This document shows positions 9,118 to 17,678 of a stretch of 64,000 bases of DNA, piece after piece (the stretch's first letter is position 1; each line of letters starts with the position of its first letter). The stretch is taken from the NCBI GenBank assembly GCA_017420755.1, contig JAFQOG010000009.1:62001-126000 (forward strand), given 5' to 3'. A program made the position numbers and the translations under genes. The notes under the pieces are model-generated. The model ran no database searches. It was given only the letters and a program-made list of their open reading frames with translations, and had not been told where the DNA came from. Origin of the DNA: Clostridia bacterium (GTDB lineage Bacteria > Bacillota > Clostridia > Oscillospirales > CAG-272).

Positions 9118-9456
9118 TTACTCTTTTTCAGCCACTACAACTGTAATGTGGCTTGTTCTCTTTAAAATTCTATTTGCGCTTCCCTTACCTCTTGGCATAA
9201 CTCTTTTGAGCATATGGCTGCCTGGGGTTACGAAGCAGGTTGAAACATAAAGTTTCGATTTGTCCATGTTATGATTGTTCTCAGCATTCGCTACTGCGCT
9301 AGCAAGAACCTTCTCAAGAATTTCAGCACCTCTTTTTGGTGTGTTCTTAAGAATAGCTGCTGCCATTTCAACATCCTTGCCACGAATAAGGTCAAGAACT
9401 ATTTGAACTTTGCGAGGAGCGATGCGAACATCATATAGATATGCTTTAGCTTCCAT
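9118..9456 (-). CDS. rplV: 50S ribosomal protein L22
   Basis: Exit-tunnel protein contacting all 23S domains. 112 residues with the family core [19 protein letters not shown] (about 11-29) and the C-terminal beta-hairpin signature [20 protein letters not shown] (about 88-107). AAGGAGATAACATCAC precedes the ATG. Standard position between rpsS and rpsC. Confidence 0.98.
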   Translation of the reverse strand: MEAKAYLYDVRIAPRKVQIVLDLIRGKDVEMAAAILKNTPKRGAEILEKVLASAVANAENNHNMDKSKLYVSTCFVTPGSHMLKRVMPRGKGSANRILKRTSHITVVVAEKE

Positions 9457-9470
9457 GTGATGTTATCTCC

Positions 9471-9755
9471 TTATTTCTTACCGTTATTAGATGTTTTTGA
9501 TCCTGCGTGACCTTTGAATGTTCTTGTAAGAGCAAACTCACCGAGCTTGTGTCCTACCATATCTTCGGTTACATATACCGGAACATGCTTTCTGCCGTCA
9601 TGAACAGCGATTGTATGTCCAACAAACTCTGGGAAAATTGTTGAAGAACGTGACCAGGTCTTCAAAACTTTCTTTTCGCCTTTTTCGTTCATAGCTACTA
9701 CACGATTGAAGAGCTTTTCTTCTACGTAAGGCATCTTTTTCGAACTTCTGCTCAT
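9471..9755 (-). CDS. rpsS: 30S ribosomal protein S19
   Basis: Small-subunit head protein paired with S13. 94 residues; the signature [20 protein letters not shown] (about 38-57) and [18 protein letters not shown] (about 68-85) are both intact. GGGAGGAAGAAAT precedes the ATG. Standard position between rplB and rplV. Confidence 0.98.
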   Translation of the reverse strand: MSRSSKKMPYVEEKLFNRVVAMNEKGEKKVLKTWSRSSTIFPEFVGHTIAVHDGRKHVPVYVTEDMVGHKLGEFALTRTFKGHAGSKTSNNGKK

Positions 9756-9769
9756 TATTTCTTCCTCCC

Positions 9770-10597
9770 TTATCTACCGTTTCTTCTCTTAACGATGTAT
9801 TTGTTGGTTCTTGCTTTCTTATTTCTGGTCTTGTAACCAAGAGCAGGTTTACCCCAAGGAGTAACAGGGCCTGGTCTACCAACTGGAGACTTACCTTCAC
9901 CACCACCATGAGGGTGATCGCATGGGTTCATTACTGAACCACGTACTGTTGGGCGAATACCCATATGACGTGTCTTACCTGCTTTACCGATCTTAACAGT
10001 ATCATGCTCGATGTTACCGATTTGACCGATTGTAGCCTTGCAATCAAGTCTTACAAGTCTTACCTCACCTGAAGGAAGACGAACTTGTGCCATGCCGTTT
10101 TCTTTAGCCATAAGCTGAGCTTGAGCACCAGCTGTACGAACAAGCTGACCGCCCTTGCCAGGATAAAGCTCAATGTTGTGAATGATTGTACCTACTGGAA
10201 TATTTTCAATAGGAAGAGTGTTACCAGGCTTAATGTCTGCATCTGCACCAGAGTAAAGAACGTCGCCGTCTGTTACGCCAAGTGGAGCAATTACATAGCT
10301 CTTCTTACCTTCTTCATTTTGGAGAAGTGCGATGTAAGATGTTCTGTTTGGGTCATATTCAACACCAATAACAGTATTCTTACCTTCTTCTCTCTTGAAG
10401 TCGATAACTCTGTATTTTTGTTTGTTTCCGCCACCATGGTGACGAACTGTGATTTTACCGTAGCTGTTACGTCCTGTGTGCTTTTTCTTTGTTTCGATCA
10501 AGCTCTTTTCAGGAGTAAACTTTGTAACCTCATCAAATGAAGCCACAGACATGTGTCTTCTTGAAGGGGTAGTGGGCTTATATTTCATTGTTGCCAT
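9770..10597 (-). CDS. rplB: 50S ribosomal protein L2
   Basis: Largest core protein of the 50S subunit, near the peptidyl transferase centre. 275 residues. The C-terminal signature [20 protein letters not shown] (about 225-244) contains the conserved histidine region, and the N-terminal domain shows [20 protein letters not shown] (about 44-63). GGGAGGTAAGCTAAG precedes the ATG. Confidence 0.98.
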   Translation of the reverse strand: MATMKYKPTTPSRRHMSVASFDEVTKFTPEKSLIETKKKHTGRNSYGKITVRHHGGGNKQKYRVIDFKREEGKNTVIGVEYDPNRTSYIALLQNEEGKKSYVIAPLGVTDGDVLYSGADADIKPGNTLPIENIPVGTIIHNIELYPGKGGQLVRTAGAQAQLMAKENGMAQVRLPSGEVRLVRLDCKATIGQIGNIEHDTVKIGKAGKTRHMGIRPTVRGSVMNPCDHPHGGGEGKSPVGRPGPVTPWGKPALGYKTRNKKARTNKYIVKRRNGR

Positions 10598-10615
10598 CTT
10601 AGCTTACCTCCCACA

Positions 10616-10909
10616 TTAGTTCAAGCCGTTGAAGAACTCGATTTCCTTTGAAGAAGCTGTAAGTGTTACGATAGCTTTCTTCCATTCGGATGTGTAACCG
10701 AAGTGGTATCCAAGTCTCTTTGGCTTTTTCTTCATATTAATTGTATTAACCTTTGCAACCTCAACGCCGAAAAGCTCTTCAACTGCCTTTGCAATTTCTG
10801 GCTTTGTTGCGTCTGTTGCAACCTGGAATGTGTACTTCTTATTGGAAATACCATCCATTGATTTCTCTGTAATAATTGGTTTGAGGATTATGTCCTGAGC
10901 AAATTTCAT
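10616..10909 (-). CDS. rplW: 50S ribosomal protein L23
   Basis: Exit-site protein that docks trigger factor and SRP. 97 residues starting MKFAQDIILKPIITEKSMDG, with the family motif KPIITEKS, and a C-terminal KKAIVTLTASSKEIEFF. AGGAGGTATATGCATA precedes the ATG, which overlaps the rplD stop by one base (TAATG). Confidence 0.97.
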   Translation of the reverse strand: MKFAQDIILKPIITEKSMDGISNKKYTFQVATDATKPEIAKAVEELFGVEVAKVNTINMKKKPKRLGYHFGYTSEWKKAIVTLTASSKEIEFFNGLN

Positions 10910-11532
10910 TATGCATATACCTCCTCTAATTGTTGTACTGCAGCTTGTGCAAATACTATTGTGTTGCAGTTGAGGATGTCATAGACGTTAAGTGTGTTTG
11001 TGTAAGCAACCTTAACACCTGGGATATTTGCAAGTGACTTAGCAACCATATCGTTCTTAGCATCAAGAACAACGAGTGCCTTTTTGCCAGCGCCGATTGC
11101 TGAAAGCATGCTTGCCATAACCTTTGTCTTGTAGCTTTCTGCTACGATTGAATCTACAACTACCATTTCATTGTTAGCAACCTTGGAGCTCAAAGCGCTG
11201 AACATTGCGATTTGCTTAACCTTCTTATTAAGCTTCTTTGTATAAGAACGTGGCTTTGGACCAAGAGCGATACCACCGTGTGTCCATTGTGGTGAACGTG
11301 TTGAACCTTGTCTTGCTCTACCAGTTCCCTTTTGTCTCCACGGCTTTTTGCCGCCACCGGAAACCTCACTTCTTGTGAGAGTTGACTGTGTGCCCTGTCT
11401 TTGGTTGAGAAGGTATGTTCTCACTGCAGCATGGAGGACAGCCTCGTTAACTTCAGCGCCGAAAACTACATCAGAAAGTGTGATTTCGCCAACCTCAGCG
11501 CCAGTCATATTTACAACTTTAATACTTGGCAT
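10909..11532 (-). CDS. rplD: 50S ribosomal protein L4
   Basis: Exit-tunnel protein; in gamma-proteobacteria it also represses the S10 operon. 207 residues; the tunnel loop GGKKPWRQKGTGRARQGSTR (about 61-80) followed by SPQWTHGGIALGPKPRSY is diagnostic. AGGAGGAATAAACA precedes the ATG. Standard position between rplC and rplW. Confidence 0.98.
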   Translation of the reverse strand: MPSIKVVNMTGAEVGEITLSDVVFGAEVNEAVLHAAVRTYLLNQRQGTQSTLTRSEVSGGGKKPWRQKGTGRARQGSTRSPQWTHGGIALGPKPRSYTKKLNKKVKQIAMFSALSSKVANNEMVVVDSIVAESYKTKVMASMLSAIGAGKKALVVLDAKNDMVAKSLANIPGVKVAYTNTLNVYDILNCNTIVFAQAAVQQLEEVYA

Positions 11533-11550
11533 TGTTTATTCCTCCTTTGA

Positions 11551-12183
11551 TTATGCTTTTACGCTGTTGCGAAGAACTACAATGCTGTTCTTAGCGCCTG
11601 GAACTGCGCCCTTAACTGCGATGAGATTCTTCTCAGCGTCGATTTTTACGATTTCAAGGTTAAGTACTGTAACTTGCTCGTTACCGTATTGACCTGCCAT
11701 TTTCTTGTTTTTGAAAACTCTTGATGGTGTTGAGTTAGCACCCATTGAACCAACTTGACGGTGGATTGGACCAGTACCGTGAGTTGCTTGAAGCATGTGG
11801 TGACCCCATCTCTTAACTGCGCCTGAGTAACCGTGGCCCTTTGTAATGCCTGTGATGTCGACCTTTTCGCCTTGTGCGAAGGTATCGGCTGCTATTACAT
11901 CGCCTACGTTGAAGCTTGCAGCATTTTCGAGTCTGAACTCTTTAAGATGCTTCTTAGCTTGAACACCTGCTTTTTCAAAGTGTCCCTTAGCTGGTTTGTT
12001 TACGTGCTTTGCAGATACGTCTTCGTATCCAACTTGGATAGCGTCATAGCCATCTTTTTCTGTGGTCTTCTTTTGTGTAACCACACAAGGACCGGCCTCG
12101 ATAACTGTAACAGGGATTACTGCGCCGTTTTCAGCGAAGATCTGTGTCATACCGAGCTTCTTACCGATAATTCCTTTTTTCAT
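11551..12183 (-). CDS. rplC: 50S ribosomal protein L3
   Basis: Early-assembly protein of the 50S subunit. The start at 12183 gives [20 protein letters not shown], the family N-terminus, after ATGGAGGAAAGCAAA; an in-frame ATG 5 codons upstream is part of that Shine-Dalgarno sequence. The central signature [19 protein letters not shown] and [20 protein letters not shown] (about 148-167) are intact. 210 residues, normal length. Confidence 0.97.
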   Translation of the reverse strand: MKKGIIGKKLGMTQIFAENGAVIPVTVIEAGPCVVTQKKTTEKDGYDAIQVGYEDVSAKHVNKPAKGHFEKAGVQAKKHLKEFRLENAASFNVGDVIAADTFAQGEKVDITGITKGHGYSGAVKRWGHHMLQATHGTGPIHRQVGSMGANSTPSRVFKNKKMAGQYGNEQVTVLNLEIVKIDAEKNLIAVKGAVPGAKNSIVVLRNSVKA

Positions 12184-12337
12184 TTTGCTTTCCTCCATAT
12201 TATTTGGTTATTGGTTGACGTTTGTTTTTGTCGTAGCCTTCGACACGTCAACTTGACCTGACCGTCATCATAGACTTACGTTCGTGAGTAACTTTGAACC
12301 GCTACTGCTCGGTGGGGTATGGCTTTGTCAGCGCAAA
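12184..12337 (-). promoter_or_regulatory. Structured rpsJ-rplC spacer
   Basis: This 154-base gap holds a two-level inverted repeat: GTTGACG (12214-12220) with CGTCAAC (12246-12252), enclosing TGTCG (12229-12233) with CGACA (12241-12245). The structure lies about 35 bases before the rplC ATG, has no T-run after it, and leaves the GGAGG free. It may be an L3 or L4 control site or a processing signal; no specific family was recognised. Confidence 0.4.
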
Positions 12338-12649
12338 TTAAAGCTTAACTTCAATTTCAACGCCGGCTGGTAATTCGAGAGTCATGATAGCGTCGATAGC
12401 CTTCTTTGATGGCTTAACGATTTCAATGAGTCTCTTGTGTGTGCGTTGTTCGAACTGCTCACGGCTGTCCTTGTACTTGTGAACCGCACGAAGAATTGTA
12501 ACAATCTCCTTCTCGGTTGGAAGTGGAATAGGACCTGATACTTCCGCGCCATTTCTCTTTGCCGCATCAACAATCTTTTCAGAAGCTGAGTCAACGAGCT
12601 TGTGGTCGTAACCCTTAATTCTTACTCTGATTTTTTCATTTACTGCCAT
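12338..12649 (-). CDS. rpsJ: 30S ribosomal protein S10
   Basis: Small-subunit head protein; its homologue in E. coli also takes part in transcription antitermination. The ATG at 12649 follows AAGGAGGAAAGCAAA and yields 103 residues starting [20 protein letters not shown], the family start; the long open frame upstream is leader RNA. The signature [18 protein letters not shown] lies at about 70-87. First gene of the operon. Confidence 0.97.
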   Translation of the reverse strand: MAVNEKIRVRIKGYDHKLVDSASEKIVDAAKRNGAEVSGPIPLPTEKEIVTILRAVHKYKDSREQFEQRTHKRLIEIVKPSKKAIDAIMTLELPAGVEIEVKL

Positions 12650-12909
12650 TTTGCTTTCCTCCTTGATAGAAATTTTACGGGGACTTTTGCTCTTACACCG
12701 TCCCGTGTGTTTCCTCCGCCTGCTTAACAAATCCGAACCGTGAGATGGTTCGGTGGGATGCAAGCAAGTGGTGTCAGACCTTTGCTGACGGGAGATTACA
12801 CTTTGCTGCATATTAGCTTCGGTAATCGGACGCGCTCCACGAAAATTCCCTTAAAACGCCATAGCAGTAGGACATTTCAAGCAACCTTTCGCTTCTTCGT
12901 GCGTCAAGC
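12650..12909 (-). promoter_or_regulatory. Long structured leader of the ribosomal operon (candidate S10-type r-leader)
   Basis: From the predicted start near 12909 to the rpsJ ATG lie about 260 transcribed bases. Two perfect hairpins stand out: CCGAACC/GGTTCGG (12733-12753) and GTCAG/CTGAC (12773-12789), flanked by further pairing potential such as CTTGCTT with AAGCAGG. Ribosomal leader RNAs upstream of rpsJ are known in Clostridia; I infer membership by position and structure, not by a covariance match. Confidence 0.5.
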
Positions 12910-12915
12910 TTAGTT

Positions 12916-12944
12916 ATTTTATCATATATATAGGGAATTGTCAA
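12916..12944 (-). promoter_or_regulatory. Sigma-A promoter of the S10-spc operon
   Basis: On the minus strand: -35 TTGACA (12939-12944), 17-base spacer, -10 TAAAAT (12916-12921). The -35 is a perfect consensus and the -10 differs at one base, fitting the highest-expressed operon of the window. The predicted transcription start is near 12909. Confidence 0.85.
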
Positions 12945-13205
12945 CATTTTTTTAAAATTTTGGTTTTTTTGATTTTTGTCAAACGTAAAAAATAAAGCCA
13001 TTTTTGTGCAACATGACGAAAAATTTCTGTATTTTTTCACAAAAAGCCTATTTTTGTGTCTAAAAGCCGTAAATTTTCTTGATTTTTTCTTGAAATTTCG
13101 TATACTTGCACAAATCGTCATTTTTTGCATTTTGGATTTTCTCTTCCTTATTTATATATAGTTACTATTATATAGAGCTTTTTAACTGCTCTTCTCTTCG
13201 GATTG
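12945..13205. other. AT-rich intergenic region without recognised gene
   Basis: About 260 bases of T-rich sequence between the araD terminator and the ribosomal promoter. It has many A/T runs that could act as an UP element for the promoter at 12916-12944. Open frames here have no recognisable domain or ribosome binding site. I see no gene. Confidence 0.6.
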
Positions 13206-13274
13206 AAAAATAAAAAAACGGATTTTTTGATGCTTTTTCGTCGATTTTGCATCTGAAAATCCGTAATTTTATAT
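13206..13274 (-). terminator. Intrinsic terminator of araD
   Basis: On the minus strand ACGGATTTT pairs with AAAATCCGT, with an inner GATGC/GCATC extension, and TTTTTTTATTTTT follows. It lies about 20 bases after the araD stop. Confidence 0.85.
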
Positions 13275-13294
13275 AGTTTTATTTGATTTTTTAC

Positions 13295-13999
13295 TTATTT
13301 TTTCTGACCGTAGTACGCATTTGGACCGTGTTTTCTGTCGTAATGCTTGCGCAAAAGTGTCTCTTGCATTCTCTCAACATCGCCGTTTGCTTGGTACATA
13401 AGCATCTCAGTATTGTATGACATCATTGCCACCTGCTCAAGAACCACTGCAGCCTCAACCGACGATTTTGCATCATCTCCCCAAGTAAATGGGCCGTGAG
13501 AATATACAAGTGCTGCGTGCATTTGTTGAACACCAATATCCTTTAGCGCCTCCAAAATTACTGTCCCTGTTTCCTTTTCATATGCGCCCTTTATCTCTGC
13601 ATCTGTCATTTTGCGTGTGCAAGGGATTGTAGTTCCAAAATAGTCTGCGTGGGTTGTACCATAAGGAGTGATGCCTCTGCCCGCTTGTGCGTATATTGTT
13701 GCCCATGGCGAATGAGTGTGGGTAACTCCACCGATTTCCGGGTATGCCTTATAAAGCTCTAAGTGGGTTGGTGTGTCCGAGGATGGCTTTAAGCTTCCCT
13801 CAACAACATTACCATCAAGGTCAACAACCGGAAGCATATCAGGGGTTAACTCATCATATTCAACACCTGATGGCTTGATTACAACAAGTCCCTTCTCTCT
13901 ATCAATTCCACTAACGTTTCCCCATGTAAAGGTGATTAAATTGTATTTTACAAGCATCATATTTGCTTCATATACTTCTTTTTTTAACTGTTCAAGCAT
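13295..13999 (-). CDS. araD: L-ribulose-5-phosphate 4-epimerase
   Basis: Interconverts L-ribulose-5-phosphate and D-xylulose-5-phosphate at the end of L-arabinose (or ascorbate) catabolism. The ATG at 13999 follows CGGAGATAATAAA, giving 234 residues, close to the 231 of E. coli AraD. Class II aldolase features: TWGNVSG (about 24-30), [10 protein letters not shown] (about 42-51), [12 protein letters not shown] (about 73-84) and the zinc histidines in [12 protein letters not shown] (about 90-101), with a third His in [12 protein letters not shown]. It is monocistronic with its own promoter; other arabinose genes are not nearby, and paralogues such as UlaF/SgbE cannot be excluded. Confidence 0.9.
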   Translation of the reverse strand: MLEQLKKEVYEANMMLVKYNLITFTWGNVSGIDREKGLVVIKPSGVEYDELTPDMLPVVDLDGNVVEGSLKPSSDTPTHLELYKAYPEIGGVTHTHSPWATIYAQAGRGITPYGTTHADYFGTTIPCTRKMTDAEIKGAYEKETGTVILEALKDIGVQQMHAALVYSHGPFTWGDDAKSSVEAAVVLEQVAMMSYNTEMLMYQANGDVERMQETLLRKHYDRKHGPNAYYGQKK

Positions 14000-14033
14000 T
14001 TTATTATCTCCGTTAAATTTATTCTGCAATTTA

Positions 14034-14062
14034 ATAGTATCAAATATTTTCATTTTAGTCAA
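14034..14062 (-). promoter_or_regulatory. araD promoter
   Basis: Minus strand: -35 TTGACT (14057-14062), 17-base spacer, -10 TACTAT (14034-14039). The start lies close to 14027, leaving a short leader before the ATG at 13999. Confidence 0.75.
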
Positions 14063-14102
14063 TACTAATTTTAAATTTATGGTTACATTTTACTTTAAGT
14101 GC

Positions 14103-14131
14103 TTGATTTTCTAAATCTTATATGATAAACT
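14103..14131 (+). promoter_or_regulatory. Putative promoter for the membrane protein at 14164
   Basis: -35 TTGATT (14103-14108), 17-base spacer, -10 TAAACT (14126-14131), divergent from the araD promoter. Weaker match to consensus than most others in the window. Confidence 0.55.
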
Positions 14132-14163
14132 CAAAATGTAAATTTCATAAAAAGGGTATTTAA

Positions 14164-15036
14164 ATGAAAAAAACTAACAAATTATTTAACATTTTTCTTT
14201 TAATTTCTCTTGCTTTAACAATTTTTGGTGTAACATTTGCGACCCTTTCCCTATTTTTAACCTACACCGAAAGCGTTGCAAATGTTAGGATTTTAGCCGC
14301 TCCTACGATAATATTTATCGTTTTTGCGTCACTTTCCTTTATTTTACCGCTTGTTCAAGCAATAGTGATTAAGGACTATAAAATCACAAGAGCTAAGAGT
14401 GACATGGCTTTTATCAAGATTGCATCAATTTTTGCGATTTTAACGCTCATCATACTCGCAATTTACGATTGCATTATGCTTGCTGTTGGCTTCACCTCCA
14501 GCTCAAAGCAGTTTGAAATTTGGAAGCTATTTAGAATTATTGTATGCTTGCCATGTATTTTCAGCTTAGGCTTCAATTTGTTCCCAACAAGCAGAATTCC
14601 TGCGTTTTTGCGTTATGCTTGCGCACTTGCGCCAATCGCATTTTGCCTATTCTCTGATTTAGCAATTTATTTCTTCCCAGGCGCTGGCACAGTACCGGAA
14701 TTTTTCAGAATTACATTCTCAATCGCTTATATTTTCGGCGCACTATTCTTTCTCTACGATTTCAAGTGGAACGCATACGAATCGAGCACGAGAATATATG
14801 TCGCACTTACAACAATATTCACTTCATTTGGATTGATAATTCCAATTTCATCACTGCTTTACATTCTTTTTGGTGATGCACCAGACGGGCACACGGTTGT
14901 AAACATCTTTGAATCAATCGTCTTGCTTTTCTTCGCTGTATATTCCCTTTCAAGGCTAATTTCACTCAAGCGTGCAGTTGGTATAACAGCAAAAGCTGAA
15001 ACCAAAAAATCAGACACTCCCTCAACTGAAAATTGA
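14164..15036 (+). CDS. Polytopic membrane protein of unknown function
   Basis: 290 residues with about eight hydrophobic segments; the first (about 8-30) begins right after the basic start MKKTNKLFN, and the chain ends in a charged cytoplasmic tail (AKAETKKSDTPSTEN). I recognise no catalytic motif or named family. It stands alone between its promoter and a bidirectional terminator, so context gives no functional clue. The ribosome binding site is a modest GGG about 10 bases before the ATG. Confidence 0.8.
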   Translation: MKKTNKLFNIFLLISLALTIFGVTFATLSLFLTYTESVANVRILAAPTIIFIVFASLSFILPLVQAIVIKDYKITRAKSDMAFIKIASIFAILTLIILAIYDCIMLAVGFTSSSKQFEIWKLFRIIVCLPCIFSLGFNLFPTSRIPAFLRYACALAPIAFCLFSDLAIYFFPGAGTVPEFFRITFSIAYIFGALFFLYDFKWNAYESSTRIYVALTTIFTSFGLIIPISSLLYILFGDAPDGHTVVNIFESIVLLFFAVYSLSRLISLKRAVGITAKAETKKSDTPSTEN

Positions 15037-15042
15037 TAAAAC

Positions 15043-15078
15043 AAACAGGCTATCGCGTTATGCGATAGCCTGTTTTTG
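15043..15078. terminator. Bidirectional intrinsic terminator
   Basis: CAGGCTATCGC (15046-15056) pairs with GCGATAGCCTG (15062-15072) and is followed by TTTTT on the plus strand, with an A-rich stretch upstream that serves the convergent minus-strand gene. Confidence 0.85.
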
Positions 15079-15105
15079 TTCAAAAAAGTAGAGTGCGTGT
15101 CTGAA

Positions 15106-16116
15106 TTAAGCCATTTTTTCAAATCTTTCTTGAGTGATTTCGTATTGAGTTGCTTTTCCAGCCAAAACACGTTCAAATTCATCAATCATATATTCAGCCA
15201 TTCTGCCAACCTCGTTAGCTTGGCTTCCTGCGATATGAGGAGTCAAGAATATATTATCAAGCTTGTAAAAATCACTGCCCTCAACCGGTGGCTCATCAAC
15301 AGTAACGTCAAGAAGCGCACAAATATCGCGTCTGTCACGAAGGGCCTTCAGCATACCGATCTCGTCAACCTGCGCACCACGACCTGTATTAATAAATACA
15401 GTATTTGGCTTCATCATTCTAAAATGTTCTTCCTTAAAAATTCCTACAGTAGCAGGAACATTTGCCAGATGATTTGATACAACATCACACTCAGAAAAGA
15501 TTTCCTCAAGTGTTGCTTTTTTAGCGCCGAGAGCCTTTATTGCGCTCTTTGGTAAAAACTCGTCATACACATAGAATTGCAATGAGAATTTTTTGAGGAG
15601 CTGAATCACCTTGCGGCCAATCATACCGGCACCGACAATACCAATCTTGGAATCGTAGTTTCCTGTGTGAGATTTTGAATACTCAACTGCTCTATCATAA
15701 TGCCCACGTCTAACCATACGCACTGATTGGAAGTAGCCCTTATTTGCAAGTAAGATTTGCGCCATTGTAAATTCAGCCACAGGAATTGCATTAGCAGCAA
15801 ATGCGCTAAATAGCCTTATTCCCTTATCTAAATAATGCTGACCGAAGTATTTCACCGAGCCTGCTGCATAGAAAAGCGCCTTTGCATTTGGAAAAAATCT
15901 TGCAAAGTCGTCCTTGTCCTCAGTGCCACCTGGCATTGACCATGTAGAGAAAATGTATTCTACATCCTTAAAGCCATCAGGATTCGCCTCTAAATCCTCT
16001 TGACAGTAAACCTTGTCAACATCAATATCTACTAATTTTTTTAACCTCGCCTTTGCTTCAGCTGAATAAACATAATCAACTGACTGCGCTCTGTTTGCCA
16101 AAAATATTGCTTTCAA
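15106..16116 (-). CDS. D-isomer-specific 2-hydroxyacid dehydrogenase family protein
   Basis: NAD(P)-dependent dehydrogenase or reductase of 2-hydroxy/2-keto acids; the substrate is not deducible. The nucleotide-binding Rossmann motif GIVGAGMIGRKVIQLL lies at about residues 159-174. The catalytic set is recognisable: Arg in INTGRGAQVDE, Glu in VTVDEPPVEG, and His in LTPHIAGSQANEVG near the C-terminus. I choose the TTG at 16116 because AAGGAG lies 10 bases upstream and the product then starts MKAIFLANRA; an ATG at 16140 without a Shine-Dalgarno sequence adds 8 basic residues. Divergent from the flavoprotein cluster at 16352. Confidence 0.85.
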   Translation of the reverse strand: MKAIFLANRAQSVDYVYSAEAKARLKKLVDIDVDKVYCQEDLEANPDGFKDVEYIFSTWSMPGGTEDKDDFARFFPNAKALFYAAGSVKYFGQHYLDKGIRLFSAFAANAIPVAEFTMAQILLANKGYFQSVRMVRRGHYDRAVEYSKSHTGNYDSKIGIVGAGMIGRKVIQLLKKFSLQFYVYDEFLPKSAIKALGAKKATLEEIFSECDVVSNHLANVPATVGIFKEEHFRMMKPNTVFINTGRGAQVDEIGMLKALRDRRDICALLDVTVDEPPVEGSDFYKLDNIFLTPHIAGSQANEVGRMAEYMIDEFERVLAGKATQYEITQERFEKMA

Positions 16117-16170
16117 TCTGTATTTTCTCCTTGCGTTCATTGATTTTTACTTATAAAAGCATACACTTGT

Positions 16171-16199
16171 ATTTTCTCATAAATTACCTATTTTGTCAA
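16171..16199 (-). promoter_or_regulatory. Promoter of the hydroxyacid dehydrogenase gene
   Basis: Minus strand: -35 TTGACA (16194-16199), 17-base spacer, -10 GAAAAT (16171-16176). Confidence 0.65.
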
Positions 16200-16289
16200 G
16201 CATTTTAGGGCATTTTTAAAAATATTTTCGAACTTTTTAACTTCGTTAAATTTTCTTTGGCTTTTTCATCCTTTCATTCCCCGTTTTTC

Positions 16290-16318
16290 TTGACAAATTT
16301 TCAATATTATGGTATCAT
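16290..16318 (+). promoter_or_regulatory. Promoter of the flavoprotein/heparinase-like cluster
   Basis: -35 TTGACA (16290-16295), 17-base spacer, -10 TATCAT (16313-16318). A short palindromic AT segment (ATATAGTATATATTATAT) follows before the ribosome binding site; it could be an operator but is too simple to assign. Confidence 0.75.
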
Positions 16319-16351
16319 CAATATAGTATATATTATATAAGGAGACCTTTT

Positions 16352-17674
16352 ATGGCTAATATTCCATTAAATAAAGAGGCTTTTTTAAAGCTATGTGAGG
16401 AATCAGGCACCTCTTTCCCATACTCTGAGGATATTTCTTGTCTTGCAAAGGGCATAGAGATTGCCGGTAAGAAAATTAATAATAGAATTGTATATCAAGC
16501 AATGGAGGGCTGTGACGGCACGTACGACGGAGCCCCTGACGAGCTTACATACAGAAGATATCTCCGTTTTGCGCGTGGAGGCGCTGGCATTATTTGGTTT
16601 GAGGCAACTGCTGTTATGGGCGAGGGTCGTGCTAACCCGCGTCAAATGTACTTGACCGAAAAAACTGAGGACGAATTCAAAAAGATTGTAAATGATATAA
16701 AAGAAGCAGGCATCAAGGAAAACGGATTTGAGCCTATCGTTATTGTTCAGCTTACCCACTCCGGTAGATATTCAAAGCCTGAGGGAACCCCTGCTCCACT
16801 AATTGCATATAACAATCCTATTTTTGAAAAAGACAACCCTATTGACAAATCAAGAATAGTAACTGACGACTATCTTGACACTCTAACCGAGAAGCTTATC
16901 AATGGTGCTGTTTGGGCAAAGAAGCTCGGCTTTGACGGTGCTGATATTAAGAGCTGTCATAGATATCTTTTAAGCGAAATTCTTTCTGCTTATAATCGTG
17001 AGGGCAAGTATGGTGGAAGCTTCGAGAATCGCACACGCTTGCTAACAACCGCAGTAAAAGAATCGAAGATTTTGACAGGTAAGGACTTTATCATTACCTC
17101 ACGTCTTAATGTATATGACGGATTTGAATATCCATATGGCTTTGCTGTTAAGGAGGGCTGTGGCATTACTCCTGATTTTACAGAATCTAAGATGCTTGTT
17201 AAGCAATTAGTTGCAAACGGCATTGATATGATAGATATGACTATGGGTAACCCATATTTCAACCCACACGTTAACCGTCCATATTCTCAAGGTGGCTACA
17301 TTCCACCCGAGCACCCAATGCAGGGTGTTGAAAGAATGCTCAACGGCATTTCCGAGATTGCCGCTGAAATTAAGGGTACTCCTGTTATTTCATCCGGTAT
17401 TTCATTCCTCGGTGCAGTTAGTGCTAATGTTTGCGCTGGATACGTAAGCCAAGGTAAATTTGATTTCGCTGGTTACGGCCGTGAAACTCTTGCATATCCA
17501 TCATGCGCAAATGCTATTACATCGGGCGAAAACTTAGACCCTAAAAAGCTTTGTATTTGCTGCAGCAAGTGTACAGAAATTATGAGAAAGCCAGGCGGAA
17601 CACCAGGCTGTGTTATCCGTGACGGCGAGGTTTATATGCCTCTATATAAGAAATTAGTTCTTGGAAAGGAATAA
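16352..17674 (+). CDS. Old-Yellow-Enzyme-type NADH:flavin oxidoreductase with Fe-S cysteines, lacking the FAD/NAD domain
   Basis: FMN-dependent TIM-barrel oxidoreductase related to 2,4-dienoyl-CoA reductase and enoate reductases, predicted to reduce an activated C=C bond. Visible features are the substrate-binding segment IVQLTHSGRYSKPEG (about 131-145) and a C-terminal four-cysteine cluster CxxCxxC-12-C (about 401-420), matching the 4Fe-4S ligands of the dienoyl-CoA reductase branch. At 440 residues it lacks the C-terminal FAD/NAD(P) half of the roughly 670-residue relatives, so a partner must supply electrons. GGAG lies before the ATG. First gene of a five-gene cluster; the substrate is unknown. 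Confidence 0.85.
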   Translation: MANIPLNKEAFLKLCEESGTSFPYSEDISCLAKGIEIAGKKINNRIVYQAMEGCDGTYDGAPDELTYRRYLRFARGGAGIIWFEATAVMGEGRANPRQMYLTEKTEDEFKKIVNDIKEAGIKENGFEPIVIVQLTHSGRYSKPEGTPAPLIAYNNPIFEKDNPIDKSRIVTDDYLDTLTEKLINGAVWAKKLGFDGADIKSCHRYLLSEILSAYNREGKYGGSFENRTRLLTTAVKESKILTGKDFIITSRLNVYDGFEYPYGFAVKEGCGITPDFTESKMLVKQLVANGIDMIDMTMGNPYFNPHVNRPYSQGGYIPPEHPMQGVERMLNGISEIAAEIKGTPVISSGISFLGAVSANVCAGYVSQGKFDFAGYGRETLAYPSCANAITSGENLDPKKLCICCSKCTEIMRKPGGTPGCVIRDGEVYMPLYKKLVLGKE

Positions 17675-17678
17675 TAAA

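Noticed and set aside
12653..12811. N-terminal extension of S10 by 54 residues
   Set aside because: The extra residues come from leader RNA with hairpins; the ATG at 12649 has a strong ribosome binding site and the conserved S10 start.
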